64,000 nt of DNA from Nocardioides sp. J54 (GTDB lineage: Bacteria; Actinomycetota; Actinomycetes; Propionibacteriales; Nocardioidaceae). Where the stretch lies: positions 1 through 64,000 of the forward strand of contig NZ_JAER01000006.1 in assembly GCF_000519005.1 (NCBI RefSeq), in the 5' to 3' direction. The notes beneath the pieces were generated by a model. It was not told where the DNA came from, ran no database searches, and saw only the letters and a program-made list of their open reading frames with translations. The position numbers and the translations under genes were made by a program. Shown one piece after another: positions 25,722-33,689 of this stretch; positions within the stretch are counted from its first letter, which is position 1; each line of letters begins with the position of its first letter.

Positions 25722-26408
25722 CTAGAGCCGCTTCACGAAGATGTGGTCGGCGGCCTCGGGGAAGATCTCGGCGGTCTCGCCGCCAGCACCGACCAGCACA
25801 CCGTCGGCGGTGGCCTGGATGGTGATGGTCTTGTCGGGCAACGCGCCGACGCGGCGCATCGCGCTCATCAGCGACTCGTCCTTCTGCATCTCCTCGGAGA
25901 TGCGGCGGACCAGGGCGCGGGAGCTCTCGATGCCGGCGGCCTTGGAGAGCGGCTCGACGTCGTCCATGAACTCCGGTGCGACACGGACCTCGCCGAGCTC
26001 GTCGAGGCCGGGGATCGGGTTGCCGTAGGGCGACTCGGTGGGGTGGTCGAGCAGCTCGAGGAGGCGACGCTCGACGTTCTCGGAGATGACGTGCTCCCAG
26101 CGGCAGGCCTCCTCGTGGACCTGCTCCCAGTCGAGGCCGATGACGTCGACGAGCAGGCGCTCGGCGAGGCGGTGCTTGCGCATCACGCGGGTCGCGAGGC
26201 GGCGACCCTCGTCGGTCAGCTCGAGGTGGCGGTCACCCTCGACCGTCAGGAGGCCGTCGCGCTCCATGCGGGCGACCGTCTGCGACACCGTGGGACCGCT
26301 CTGGTGGAGGCGCTCGGCGATCCGCGCGCGCAGCGGGACGATGCCCTCCTCGATCAGCTCGTAGATCGTGCGGAGGTACATCTCGGTGGTGTCGATCAGG
26401 TCGCTCAC
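25722..26408 (-). CDS. DtxR/IdeR-family metal-dependent repressor
   Basis: A 228-residue protein with a winged HTH ([37 protein letters not shown]), a dimerisation and metal-binding domain ([21 protein letters not shown]) and a C-terminal SH3-like domain (about 155-228). All three domains are present, as in IdeR/DtxR. It should repress iron or manganese genes when metal-bound. The GTG at 26408 fits the conserved [15 protein letters not shown] start. It diverges from the hotdog-like gene with a 51-bp gap. Whether it is the main iron regulator or a manganese (MntR-type) one is not settled. Confidence 0.88.
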   Translation of the reverse strand: MSDLIDTTEMYLRTIYELIEEGIVPLRARIAERLHQSGPTVSQTVARMERDGLLTVEGDRHLELTDEGRRLATRVMRKHRLAERLLVDVIGLDWEQVHEEACRWEHVISENVERRLLELLDHPTESPYGNPIPGLDELGEVRVAPEFMDDVEPLSKAAGIESSRALVRRISEEMQKDESLMSAMRRVGALPDKTITIQATADGVLVGAGGETAEIFPEAADHIFVKRL

Positions 26409-26459
26409 CCGACCATTCTTACCTATGGCTCCCCTCCCCCGGGCTGGCAGGCTGGTGGG

Positions 26460-27164
26460 GTGACCTCGCTGCTCGTGCCCCGACGCTTCAACGGCCCGCC
26501 CCGCTCCGGGAACGGAGGCTGGGTGTCCGGAGCCCTCGCCGCCCGGCTGCCCGGAGAGGGGGTGGGCCGCCCCGTGACGGTGACCCTGCGCCAGCCCCCG
26601 CCGCTCGAGGTGCCGATGCCGGTCTCGCCCACGGCGAACGGCGCGATGCTGAGCCACGACGGCGGCGTGGTGGCCGAGGCGGCGTACGCCGAGCACGAGC
26701 CGACGCCGGTCGCCCCGCTGCCGGTCGGGCGGGCTGCGGAGGCGGAGGCGGCCTACCGCGGCCACCGCGTGCACCCGTTCCCCAGCTGCTTCGTGTGCGG
26801 GACCTCGCGCCGGGTCGGTGACGGGCTGCGGATCTTCGCCGGGCCGGTCGAGGGCGAGCCGGAGGGACGGGTCGCGGCGACGTGGACGCCGTACGCGAGC
26901 GACGTGCCGACCACCTGGGCGGCGCTGGACTGCCCGGGCGGCTGGTCCAGCGACCTCGAGGGCCGCCCGTCGGTGCTGGGCCGGATCACGGTGGAGGTGC
27001 GGCAGCTGCCGCGCACCTCGGAGCGTTACGTCGTGGTGGGCGAGCAGCGCCGGATCGACGGGCGCAAGACGCTCACCGCAGCCACCCTGTTCGGCCCGGG
27101 CGCCGAGGTGGTCGCGACGGCGGAGCACGTGTGGATCGCGGTCGACCCGGAGAGCTTCCGGTGA
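26460..27164 (+). CDS. Hotdog-fold thioesterase-like protein
   Basis: A 234-residue protein with two parts that look like tandem hotdog domains: an N-terminal half ([33 protein letters not shown]) and a C-terminal half containing [28 protein letters not shown] and [11 protein letters not shown]. The central [13 protein letters not shown] linker is typical of actinobacterial members. Acyl-CoA or acyl-ACP thioester hydrolysis is possible but untested. The stop overlaps the GH13 start (GTGA). The pairing of a thioesterase-like gene with a glucosidase gives no clear pathway. Confidence 0.7.
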   Translation: MTSLLVPRRFNGPPRSGNGGWVSGALAARLPGEGVGRPVTVTLRQPPPLEVPMPVSPTANGAMLSHDGGVVAEAAYAEHEPTPVAPLPVGRAAEAEAAYRGHRVHPFPSCFVCGTSRRVGDGLRIFAGPVEGEPEGRVAATWTPYASDVPTTWAALDCPGGWSSDLEGRPSVLGRITVEVRQLPRTSERYVVVGEQRRIDGRKTLTAATLFGPGAEVVATAEHVWIAVDPESFR

Positions 27165-28810
27165 CCGCCGCGGCCGAGCGGCCGTGGTGGTACGACGCGG
27201 TCGTCTACCAGGTCTACGTCCGCAGCTTCGCCGACGGCCTGCCGGTGCCCGGTGACGGGGTCGGCGACCTGCGGGGCATCACCTCGCGGCTGCCGTACCT
27301 GCGCGACCTCGGCGTGGACGCGCTGTGGATCACGCCGTTCTACCGCTCGCCGCAGAAGGACCACGGCTACGACGTCGCGGACTACTCCGACGTGGACCCG
27401 CTGTTCGGCGAGCTGGCCGACGTCGACACCCTGCTGGCGACGGCGCACGACCTGGGGCTGCGGGTCATCGTCGACCTGGTGCCGAACCACACCTCCGACC
27501 AGCACCCGTGGTTCCAGGCCGCGCTCGCGGCCGGGCCGGGCTCGCCGGAGCGGGCCCGCTACCTGTTCCGCGACGGCAAGGGGCCGGGCGGCGCGGAGCC
27601 GCCCAACAACTGGGGCTCGATCTTCGGCGGGCCGGCGTGGACGCGGGCGAGCGAGGCGAACGGCGAGCCGGGCCAGTGGTTCCTGCACCTGTTCGACAGC
27701 ACGCAGCCCGACCTCGACTGGCGCAACCCCGAGGTCGGCGACATGTTCGAGGGCGTCCTGCGGTTCTGGCTCGACCGGGGCGTCGACGGCTTCCGGGTCG
27801 ACGTGGCGCACGGTCTCTTCAAGGAGGAGTCGCTGCGCGACCAGGTGCTGCCCGACCCGGACGACCCCGACGACCCCGACGACCCCGACGGGACTGGCGC
27901 CGTCGGCGAGCCGCGGCAGGCCGAGTCGATGGTCGAGCGGGTGGTGCGCGACGAGCCGATGTGGGAGCAGCCGGAGGTCCACGACGTCTACCGCCGCTGG
28001 CGCCGGGTGCTCGAGGAGTACCCCGGCGACCGGATGGCCGTCGCCGAGGCGTGGACCCAGACCCCGGAGTCGATGGCGGAGTTCATCCGTCCCGACGAGC
28101 TGCACCAGGCGTTCAACTTCGCGTGGCTGAGCGCCCCGTGGTCGGCGTCCGCGTTCGCCGAGGTGGTCAACACCTCGATCGCGGCGGTGGCAACGGCCGA
28201 CGCGGCCCCCACCTGGGTGCTGTCGAACCACGACGTGGTGCGCCACCCGACGCGGTACGGCGGCGGGCCGGCCGGCCTCGCCCGGGCCCGCGCCGCGACG
28301 CTGGCGATGCTCGCGCTGCCCGGCTCCGCGTACCTCTACCAGGGCGAGGAGCTCGGGCTCGAGCAGGTGGACGTGCCGCCCGAGGCGCGGCAGGACCCAT
28401 CGTGGTTCCGCACCGGCGAGCCCGGCCGGGACGGCTGCCGGGTCCCGATGCCGTGGTCGGGCTCGGCTCCGCCGTACGGCTTCGGCGGGCCGGAGGGCAC
28501 CCAGCCGTGGATCCCGCAGCCGACGGGCTGGGCGGGGCTGACCGTCGAGGCACAGCAGGCCGACCCGGACTCGACGCTGGCGTTCTACCGCCGCGCGCTG
28601 GCGACGCGCCGCGAGGTGTTCGCCGGCGCGGACGACGAGACCACCGCCGCGACCGACGGTGACCTGCTGGTCTTCCGCCGGGCCGGGGTGACCGTCGTCC
28701 TCAACGCGGGCACCTACCCCGCCCCGCTCCCCGCCGGCGAGGTCCTGATCAGCAGCGGCCCGCTCCCCGGCGCCGTCCTGCCCCCCGACACCGCCGCCTG
28801 GGTCCGCTGA
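27161..28810 (+). CDS. GH13 alpha-glucosidase
   Basis: A 549-residue TIM-barrel glycoside hydrolase of the oligo-1,6-glucosidase/alpha-glucosidase group. The region-II nucleophile is Asp214 in [10 protein letters not shown], the acid/base is Glu296 in VAEAW and the transition-state Asp is 358 in [15 protein letters not shown] (104-113) is region I. It hydrolyses alpha-glucosides inside the cell; no signal peptide is present. An acidic run [12 protein letters not shown] at about 232-243 is encoded by 9-bp repeats and is probably a local expansion in a loop. GTG 27161 overlaps the previous stop by 3 nt. Confidence 0.9.
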   Translation: MTAAAERPWWYDAVVYQVYVRSFADGLPVPGDGVGDLRGITSRLPYLRDLGVDALWITPFYRSPQKDHGYDVADYSDVDPLFGELADVDTLLATAHDLGLRVIVDLVPNHTSDQHPWFQAALAAGPGSPERARYLFRDGKGPGGAEPPNNWGSIFGGPAWTRASEANGEPGQWFLHLFDSTQPDLDWRNPEVGDMFEGVLRFWLDRGVDGFRVDVAHGLFKEESLRDQVLPDPDDPDDPDDPDGTGAVGEPRQAESMVERVVRDEPMWEQPEVHDVYRRWRRVLEEYPGDRMAVAEAWTQTPESMAEFIRPDELHQAFNFAWLSAPWSASAFAEVVNTSIAAVATADAAPTWVLSNHDVVRHPTRYGGGPAGLARARAATLAMLALPGSAYLYQGEELGLEQVDVPPEARQDPSWFRTGEPGRDGCRVPMPWSGSAPPYGFGGPEGTQPWIPQPTGWAGLTVEAQQADPDSTLAFYRRALATRREVFAGADDETTAATDGDLLVFRRAGVTVVLNAGTYPAPLPAGEVLISSGPLPGAVLPPDTAAWVR

Positions 28811-28812
28811 CA

Positions 28813-28878
28813 CGTCGAGGCGTCACCTGTGGCCCGTCGAGACGTCACCTGTGGCCCGTCGAGGCGTCACCTGTGGCC
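28813..28878. repeat. 22-bp tandem repeat array A (three units)
   Basis: Three direct 22-bp units starting CGTCGAGRCGTCACCTGTGG at 28813, 28835 and 28857, beginning 3 bp after the GH13 stop. The same 22-bp period and core (GTCGAG..GTCAC.TGTGGC) occur in the array at 36083-36316. There is no unique spacer between units, so this is not a CRISPR. Confidence 0.85.
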
Positions 28879-28890
28879 CGCTCGGCGCGG

Positions 28891-28949
28891 TAGTCCCTGA
28901 CGAAAAGCACCGCGACACGCCGTACGACGGTGCTTGTCGTCAGGGACTA
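28891..28949. repeat. 59-bp hairpin repeat, copy 3
   Basis: Arms 28891-28911 and 28929-28949 pair over 21 nt with one mismatch, around a 17-nt loop beginning GCGACACGCCGT as in copy 2. It lies between the convergent genes ending at 28810 and 28963, the same kind of position as copies 1 and 2. Confidence 0.87.
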
Positions 28950-28962
28950 CCGCAGCCCGTGC

Positions 28963-29424
28963 TCAGTGGTCGCCGGGCTCCGAGAGGGCCTGGTTGTAGC
29001 GGCGGAGGGTGGCGACGAAGGACGACATCTCCTCCGGCGTCCAGTCGTCGAGGCGGTCGGCGAGGCGACGGCGACGCTCGGCGGCGACGCTGTCCATCCG
29101 CTCCACGGCCTCCGCGCTCGCGGTGAGCAGGGTGGCGCGGCCGTCGGCCGGGTCCGGCTGGCGGTCGATCAGCCCGAGGTCGATCAGGTGCTGGACCTGG
29201 CGGCTGATCGCGCCCTTGTCGATGTCGAAGACCTGGCCGATCGCCGAGGCCCGCACCGGGCCGTTGTCGCGGACGTAGCCCAGCATGAGGTACGACGCCG
29301 GCAGCAGCTCCGGGTGCACGGACCGCGCACGTTCGCCGATCACGCGCCGGATCCGGCGGATCAGCACGCCGACCTCGCCCTCGAGCTCGCGGAGGACGTC
29401 GGTGCGGGACAGTGTCGTGCTCAT
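28963..29424 (-). CDS. MarR-family regulator
   Basis: A 153-residue MarR protein with winged HTH (SAIGQVFDIDKGAISRQVQHL, about 60-80; wing DPADGRATLLT) between dimerisation helices. It lies after the MFS pump gene and overlaps it by 4 nt (ATGA), so regulator and pump share one mRNA. Two GTTGA/CAAC inverted repeats near the pump promoter are the likely operators. It probably represses the operon until a drug or phenolic ligand binds. Confidence 0.85.
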   Translation of the reverse strand: MSTTLSRTDVLRELEGEVGVLIRRIRRVIGERARSVHPELLPASYLMLGYVRDNGPVRASAIGQVFDIDKGAISRQVQHLIDLGLIDRQPDPADGRATLLTASAEAVERMDSVAAERRRRLADRLDDWTPEEMSSFVATLRRYNQALSEPGDH

Positions 29425-31154
29425 CGGGAGCCATCCTCCCGGACGGAGGTGCCGCCGGTGAAGACCGGCTGGTCGACCGGCTCGCCCGTGGCCACCAGCC
29501 CGGCCTGCACCTCGCTGTCCGCGACGCTCGGCGCCTTCGCGACCGACGCACCGTCAGCCGGGGCAGCCGGGGCAGTCGGGGCAGCCGGGGCGGTCGGGGC
29601 GTGGTTGGAGGTGCGCAGCGGGACCTCCTTGATGAACAGGATGCACAGGAAGCCGGCGATCGCGAACGGGACGGCGACCATGAACAGGTGGCCGACGGCC
29701 TCGCCGAAGGATGCCTCGTAGAGCGCGCGGATCGGGCCGGGCAGCTCGGACAGGGTCGGGATGTCACCGGTGGAGTGCTGCATCTCGGCGAGCTGCTCCT
29801 GGCTGACCTGGCCGCTGGCGACCAGCTTCACCAGCCCGTCCTTGACGCTGCCGGTGACCTGGTGGGCGAGCACCGCACCGAGGGCGGCGACACCCGCCGA
29901 GCCACCGATGGACCGGAACATCGCGACCACGGAGCTGGCCGCACCGAGGTCCTCGGGACGGGTGTTGTTCTGCACCGCGAGGACGAGGTTCTGCATGGTC
30001 GCACCGACGCCGACGCCGGTGAGCGCCATCCAGAGGCCGACGATCCACAGCGAGGTGGTGGAGTCGATCGTGCCGAGCAGGGCGAGGCCGGCGATCAGCA
30101 GCACCATGCCGCCGACCAGCCACCGCTTCCAGCGACCGTCGCGGGTGATCACCCGGCCGCTGACGATGCTGGAGACGAGCAGGCCACCGACCATCGCGAC
30201 CGACATCAGGCCGGCCTCGGTGGGCGTCATGCCGCGGGAGAGCTGGAAGTACTGGCTCAGGTAGACCGTCGCGCCGAACATCGCGACGCCGATCATGACC
30301 GACGTGGCGGTCGCCAGCGAGGTGGTGCGGTCGCGGAAGAGGCGCAGCGGGATGACGGGCTCCGCCGCGACCTTCGCCTCGACCCACAGGGCCGCCGCGA
30401 TGAGCAGCAGGCTGCCGCCGACCAGCGCGGCCGACGTACCGGACACCCAGTCGAAGTTCGTGCCCGCGAGGCTGACCCACACCAGGATCAGGCTGATGCC
30501 GCCCATGATCAGGGTCGCGCCGAGGTAGTCGATCTTGACCTGACGCTTCACGACGGGCAGGTGCAGCGTCTTCTGCAGCACGACGAAAGCGACGGCCGCG
30601 ACCGGGATGCCGATGATGAAGCAGCCGCGCCAGCCCAGCGGGCTGTCGACCACGAGCCCGCCGAGCAGCGGGCCGCTGACGGTGGCGGTGGCGAAGACGG
30701 CGCCGATGTAGCCGCTGTAGCGGCCGCGCTCGCGGGGCGGGACCATCGAGGCGATGACGACCTGGACCAGCGCGGTCAGGCCGCCGACGCCGAGGCCCTG
30801 GAAGGCACGGGCGCCGATGAGCACGCTCATCGACGGCGCGACCGCAGCCGCCACGGAGCCGGCCGAGAAGATGACGAGCGCGACCTGGACCAGCAGCTTC
30901 TTGCTGAACAGGTCGGCGAGCTTGCCCCAGATCGGGGTGGTCGCGGTCATCGTGAGCATGGTGGCGACGACGACCCACGTGTAGCCGGTCTGGCTGCCGT
31001 TCAGGTCGGTCACGATCGCGGGCAGCGCGTTGCTGACCACGGTGCTCGAGAGCATGGCCACGAACATCGCCAGGAGGAGCCCGGTCAAGGCCTCCATGAT
31101 CTCGCGGTGGGTCATCTGACCCGTCTCGGCGGTCGCCGGGGAAGTAGTTGACAT
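29421..31154 (-). CDS. MFS multidrug exporter, DHA2 (EmrB/QacA) type
   Basis: A 577-residue protein with about 14 membrane helices. Helix 1 contains AMLSSTVVSNALPAIVTDL, the motif of DHA2 drug/proton antiporters, followed by WVVVATMLTMTATTPIWGKL and the antiporter motif GxxxGPxxGG (ATVSGPLLGGLVVD). A cytoplasmic tail with an Ala/Pro run (APTAPAAPTAPAAPA) ends the protein. Proton-driven export of drugs or metabolites is expected. The ATG lies inside a MarR-type inverted repeat, and MarR is the next gene of the operon. Confidence 0.9.
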   Translation of the reverse strand: MSTTSPATAETGQMTHREIMEALTGLLLAMFVAMLSSTVVSNALPAIVTDLNGSQTGYTWVVVATMLTMTATTPIWGKLADLFSKKLLVQVALVIFSAGSVAAAVAPSMSVLIGARAFQGLGVGGLTALVQVVIASMVPPRERGRYSGYIGAVFATATVSGPLLGGLVVDSPLGWRGCFIIGIPVAAVAFVVLQKTLHLPVVKRQVKIDYLGATLIMGGISLILVWVSLAGTNFDWVSGTSAALVGGSLLLIAAALWVEAKVAAEPVIPLRLFRDRTTSLATATSVMIGVAMFGATVYLSQYFQLSRGMTPTEAGLMSVAMVGGLLVSSIVSGRVITRDGRWKRWLVGGMVLLIAGLALLGTIDSTTSLWIVGLWMALTGVGVGATMQNLVLAVQNNTRPEDLGAASSVVAMFRSIGGSAGVAALGAVLAHQVTGSVKDGLVKLVASGQVSQEQLAEMQHSTGDIPTLSELPGPIRALYEASFGEAVGHLFMVAVPFAIAGFLCILFIKEVPLRTSNHAPTAPAAPTAPAAPADGASVAKAPSVADSEVQAGLVATGEPVDQPVFTGGTSVREDGSR

Positions 31155-31162
31155 GAATCAAC
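31147..31162. promoter_or_regulatory. MarR-type operator 1, over the pump start codon
   Basis: GTTGA (31147-31151) and TCAAC (31158-31162) form an inverted repeat with a 6-nt spacer that contains the pump ATG. A related repeat lies 29 bp away at 31176. Confidence 0.5.
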
Positions 31163-31175
31163 CATATCCCCGATT

Positions 31176-31192
31176 AGTTGACTCAGACAACT
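31176..31192. promoter_or_regulatory. MarR-type operator 2
   Basis: AGTTG (31176-31180) and CAACT (31188-31192) are inverted around ACTCAGA. The A/T-rich stretch in an otherwise GC-rich intergenic region also suits the promoter of the pump operon. Confidence 0.5.
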
Positions 31193-31290
31193 TTCTGTGA
31201 CCGGGCCGACACCGGACCCAGGGTGCCGGGGCGCCGGGGCGCCGGGACGGTACGACGGCGCCGTACCCGCCACCTCGGGCAGCCATGACC

Positions 31291-31391
31291 CGCACGTCGC
31301 GGCGCCACAAGACGCACGTCGCACCGCCACAAGACGCACCTCGTGGCGCGAAGCGTCACACCTCGCGGCGCGAAGCCCCACACCCCGCGGG
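31291..31391. repeat. 22-bp tandem repeat array B (about 4.5 units)
   Basis: Units of exactly 22 bp start at 31291, 31313, 31335 and 31357, with a partial fifth. The first two read CGCACGTCGC.CCGCCACAAGA and the next two CACCTCG.GGCGCGAAG. On the minus strand the units contain CGACGTGCGTCTTGTGGC, which resembles arrays A and C (GAGACGTCACTTGTGGC). It lies between the pump promoter and the terminator at 31415. Confidence 0.75.
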
Positions 31392-31414
31392 GGAGGGGCG
31401 GGCAGGACGACGGG

Positions 31415-31489
31415 AAAAAAGGAGCGACCCGCAGGTGTGGTCCGCGGAGGGACCCCGTCCGGTGGATGGTCCGGACTCACCTGCGGGTC
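31415..31489 (-). terminator. Intrinsic terminator or attenuator
   Basis: Read on the minus strand, a perfect 12-bp stem GACCCGCAGGTG/CACCTGCGGGTC (31478-31489 with 31426-31437) is followed after a few bases by six T residues (31415-31420). A T-run terminator is uncommon in such GC-rich DNA. It lies 54 bp after the stop of a 12-codon ORF and about 260 bp before the MFS pump gene on the same strand. Confidence 0.65.
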
Positions 31490-31543
31490 GGGTGGCTGCG
31501 TTGGATTCGCGTCGCAGCCGAAGCAATTCGCACTGCGGGGCTG

Positions 31544-31582
31544 CTAGCGGGCAGCCACCTCACGCATCCGATGAGAATTCAT
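31544..31582 (-). CDS. Possible 12-residue leader peptide
   Basis: ATG 31582 opens a 12-codon frame, MNSHRMREVAAR, ending in TAG. It is preceded by AAAGGAGGTGGTCC, an unusually long match to the 16S rRNA 3' end, starting 20 nt upstream. Several codons are rare here (AAT, TCT, CAT, CGT, GCT), which suggests that the nucleotide sequence is constrained by RNA structure. The region after the stop has GCTGC/GCAGC and GCGAATT dyads and then the terminator at 31415. A translation-dependent attenuator for the downstream pump, or a small regulatory RNA, are the options. No database family is recognised. Confidence 0.45.
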   Translation of the reverse strand: MNSHRMREVAAR

Positions 31583-31614
31583 TCTTCGGACCACCTCCTT
31601 TCCCGTGTGCGACC

Positions 31615-31643
31615 ACCGTAGGTCGCGTCCGGGCGCCACACAA
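31615..31643 (-). promoter_or_regulatory. Sigma-70-like promoter of the leader
   Basis: On the minus strand TTGTGT (31643-31638), a 17-bp spacer and TACGGT (31620-31615) precede the strong Shine-Dalgarno sequence by about 15 nt. It would start a short transcript through the leader ORF to the terminator. Confidence 0.45.
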
Positions 31644-31667
31644 TGGATTAACGCCGGCAGGCCCCCA

Positions 31668-31721
31668 GCCCACTCAGCCCACTCAGCCCACTCAGCCCAC
31701 TCAGCCCACTCAGCCCACTCA
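31668..31721. repeat. 9-bp minisatellite starting at the ABC gene stop codon
   Basis: Six perfect copies of GCCCACTCA. On the minus strand each unit reads TGAGTGGGC, and the first TGA is the stop codon of the ABC transporter gene, so every unit carries an in-frame stop. Confidence 0.85.
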
Positions 31722-33689
31722 GACCGCGGCCGCCGCGAACTGGGCCGCGTGCAGGCGGGCGAAGGCGCCGTCGCGCTCGAGCAGCTCGGCGTGCGAGCCC
31801 TGCTCGACGATCCGCCCGTCCTCCATGACCAGGATCAGGTCGGCGTCGCGGATGGTCGAGAGGCGGTGCGCGATGACGAACGAGGTCCGGTCGGTGCGCA
31901 GCGCGGCCATCGCCTTCTGCAGCAGCAGCTCGGTGCGGGTGTCGACCGACGACGTCGCCTCGTCGAGGATGAGCAGCGCCGGCTGGGCCAGGAACGCCCG
32001 GGCGATGGTGATCAGCTGCCGCTCCCCCGCCGACAGGTTCGAGCCCTCGTCGTCGACGCGCGTGTCGTAGCCGTCGGGCAGCGAGTGGACGAACCGGTCG
32101 ACGTACGTCGCCCGCGCGGCCTCGCGGATCTCCTCCTCCGTCGCGTCGGGCCGGCCGTAGGCGATGTTGTCGCGGATCGTGCCCTCGAACAGCCAGGTGT
32201 CCTGCAGCACCATCCCGACCCGGCTGCGCAGCTCGGCGCGCGACATCGCGCTGACGTCGGTGCCGTCGAGGGTGATCCGGCCGCCCCTGAGCTCGTAGAA
32301 GCGCATGACCAGGTTGACCAGCGTGGTCTTGCCGGCGCCGGTCGGTCCGACGATGGCGACCATCTGGCCGGGGTGCGCGACGAGCGAGAGGTCCTCGATG
32401 AGCGGCTCCTCGCCGTACGAGAAGGACACGTGGTCGAAGACCACCTCGCCGCGGGTCTCGATCCGCGCCGGCAGCGCTGCGAGCGAGGACGGGTCCGCCT
32501 CCTCCTCGGCGTCGAGCAGCTCGAAGACCCGCTCGGCGGAGGCGACACCGGACTGCAGCAGGTTCGCCATCGACGCGATCTGGGTGATCGGCTGGGTGAA
32601 CATCCGGGTGTACTGGATGAACGCCTGCACCTCGCCCAGCGACAGCGAGCCGGACGCGACGCGCAGGCCACCCACGACGGCGATCACGACGTAGTTGAGG
32701 TTGCCGATCAGCATCATCAGCGGCATCACCAGGCCACTGATGAACTGCGCGCGGTACGACGACTCGTAGAGCTGCTCGTTGGCGTCGTCGAACTCGGCCT
32801 CGACCGCTGCACGGCGGCCGAACACGGTGACCAGCGCGTGCCCGGAGATCGCCTCCTCGACCTGGGCGTTGAGCCGCCCGGTCTGGCGCCACTGGCCGAT
32901 GAACTGGCCCTGGGAGTGCCTCATCACCCGGCTGGTGGTGAACATCGCGATCGGCACGGAGACCAGCGCGATCAGTGCCAGCAGCGGCGAGACCCAGAAC
33001 ATCATCCCGAGCACGCCGACCACCATCATCAGCGAGGTGAGCAGCTGGCTCATCGTCTGCTGGAGGTTCTGCGCGACGTTGTCGATGTCGTTGGTGACCC
33101 GGCTGAGCAGCTCGCCGCGCGGCTGGCGGTCGAAATAGGCCAGCGGCAGGCGGTGGATCTTCTCCTCCACGTCACTGCGCATCCGGCGCACGGTGCCCTG
33201 CACGATGTCGTTGACGAGGTAGCCCTGCAGCCAGCCGAGGACCTGGCCGCCGACGTAGATCGCCAGCGCCATCAGCAGGATGTCACCGACCGCGCCGAAG
33301 TCGACGCCGCGGCCCGGCACGAAGTCGAGGCCGTCGAGGAACCCGGCGAGGCCACTGTCACCGCGGGCCTCGGCGTCGGCGACGACGTCGGCCTTGGTCG
33401 TGCCCGGGTCGATCCGGCCACCGATGAAGCCGTTGAACACGGCGTCGGTGGCGCGGCCGAGCAGCCACGGGCCGACCGCGACGGAGGCGACCGAGCCGGC
33501 GGCGAGCAGCAGCACGGCCACTGCCCGGCCGCGGGCGGGTCGGAGCAGCTGGAGCAGGCGGCGGGCGGAGCCGCCGAAGTCGTCGGCCTTCTGGCCGACC
33601 ATGCCGCCCATCGGGCCACGCCCCGGGCCGCCCTGCTGGACGATCCGCTCGGTGGTCCTCATGGTGCCGGAGGGCTTCTGGTCGCTCAT
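31719..33689 (-). CDS. ABC exporter half-transporter with canonical catalytic Glu
   Basis: A 656-residue type I ABC exporter: an N-terminal extension, six membrane helices (about 45-360) and an ATPase domain. Walker A is GPTGAGKTTL and Walker B/catalytic is LLILDEATSSVD with the normal Glu. Its own signature is degenerate, LSAGE instead of LSGGQ. This is the partner pattern of heterodimeric exporters: its Walker sites pair with the good signature of the other subunit. The start overlaps the stop of the 579-residue subunit (ATGA). It likely exports a drug or lipid. Confidence 0.9.
   Translation of the reverse strand: MSDQKPSGTMRTTERIVQQGGPGRGPMGGMVGQKADDFGGSARRLLQLLRPARGRAVAVLLLAAGSVASVAVGPWLLGRATDAVFNGFIGGRIDPGTTKADVVADAEARGDSGLAGFLDGLDFVPGRGVDFGAVGDILLMALAIYVGGQVLGWLQGYLVNDIVQGTVRRMRSDVEEKIHRLPLAYFDRQPRGELLSRVTNDIDNVAQNLQQTMSQLLTSLMMVVGVLGMMFWVSPLLALIALVSVPIAMFTTSRVMRHSQGQFIGQWRQTGRLNAQVEEAISGHALVTVFGRRAAVEAEFDDANEQLYESSYRAQFISGLVMPLMMLIGNLNYVVIAVVGGLRVASGSLSLGEVQAFIQYTRMFTQPITQIASMANLLQSGVASAERVFELLDAEEEADPSSLAALPARIETRGEVVFDHVSFSYGEEPLIEDLSLVAHPGQMVAIVGPTGAGKTTLVNLVMRFYELRGGRITLDGTDVSAMSRAELRSRVGMVLQDTWLFEGTIRDNIAYGRPDATEEEIREAARATYVDRFVHSLPDGYDTRVDDEGSNLSAGERQLITIARAFLAQPALLILDEATSSVDTRTELLLQKAMAALRTDRTSFVIAHRLSTIRDADLILVMEDGRIVEQGSHAELLERDGAFARLHAAQFAAAAV

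Noticed and set aside
31197..32070. Plus-strand frames across 31197-32070
   Set aside because: They run through the 22-bp and 9-bp repeats and antisense to the ABC gene; composition follows the repeats.
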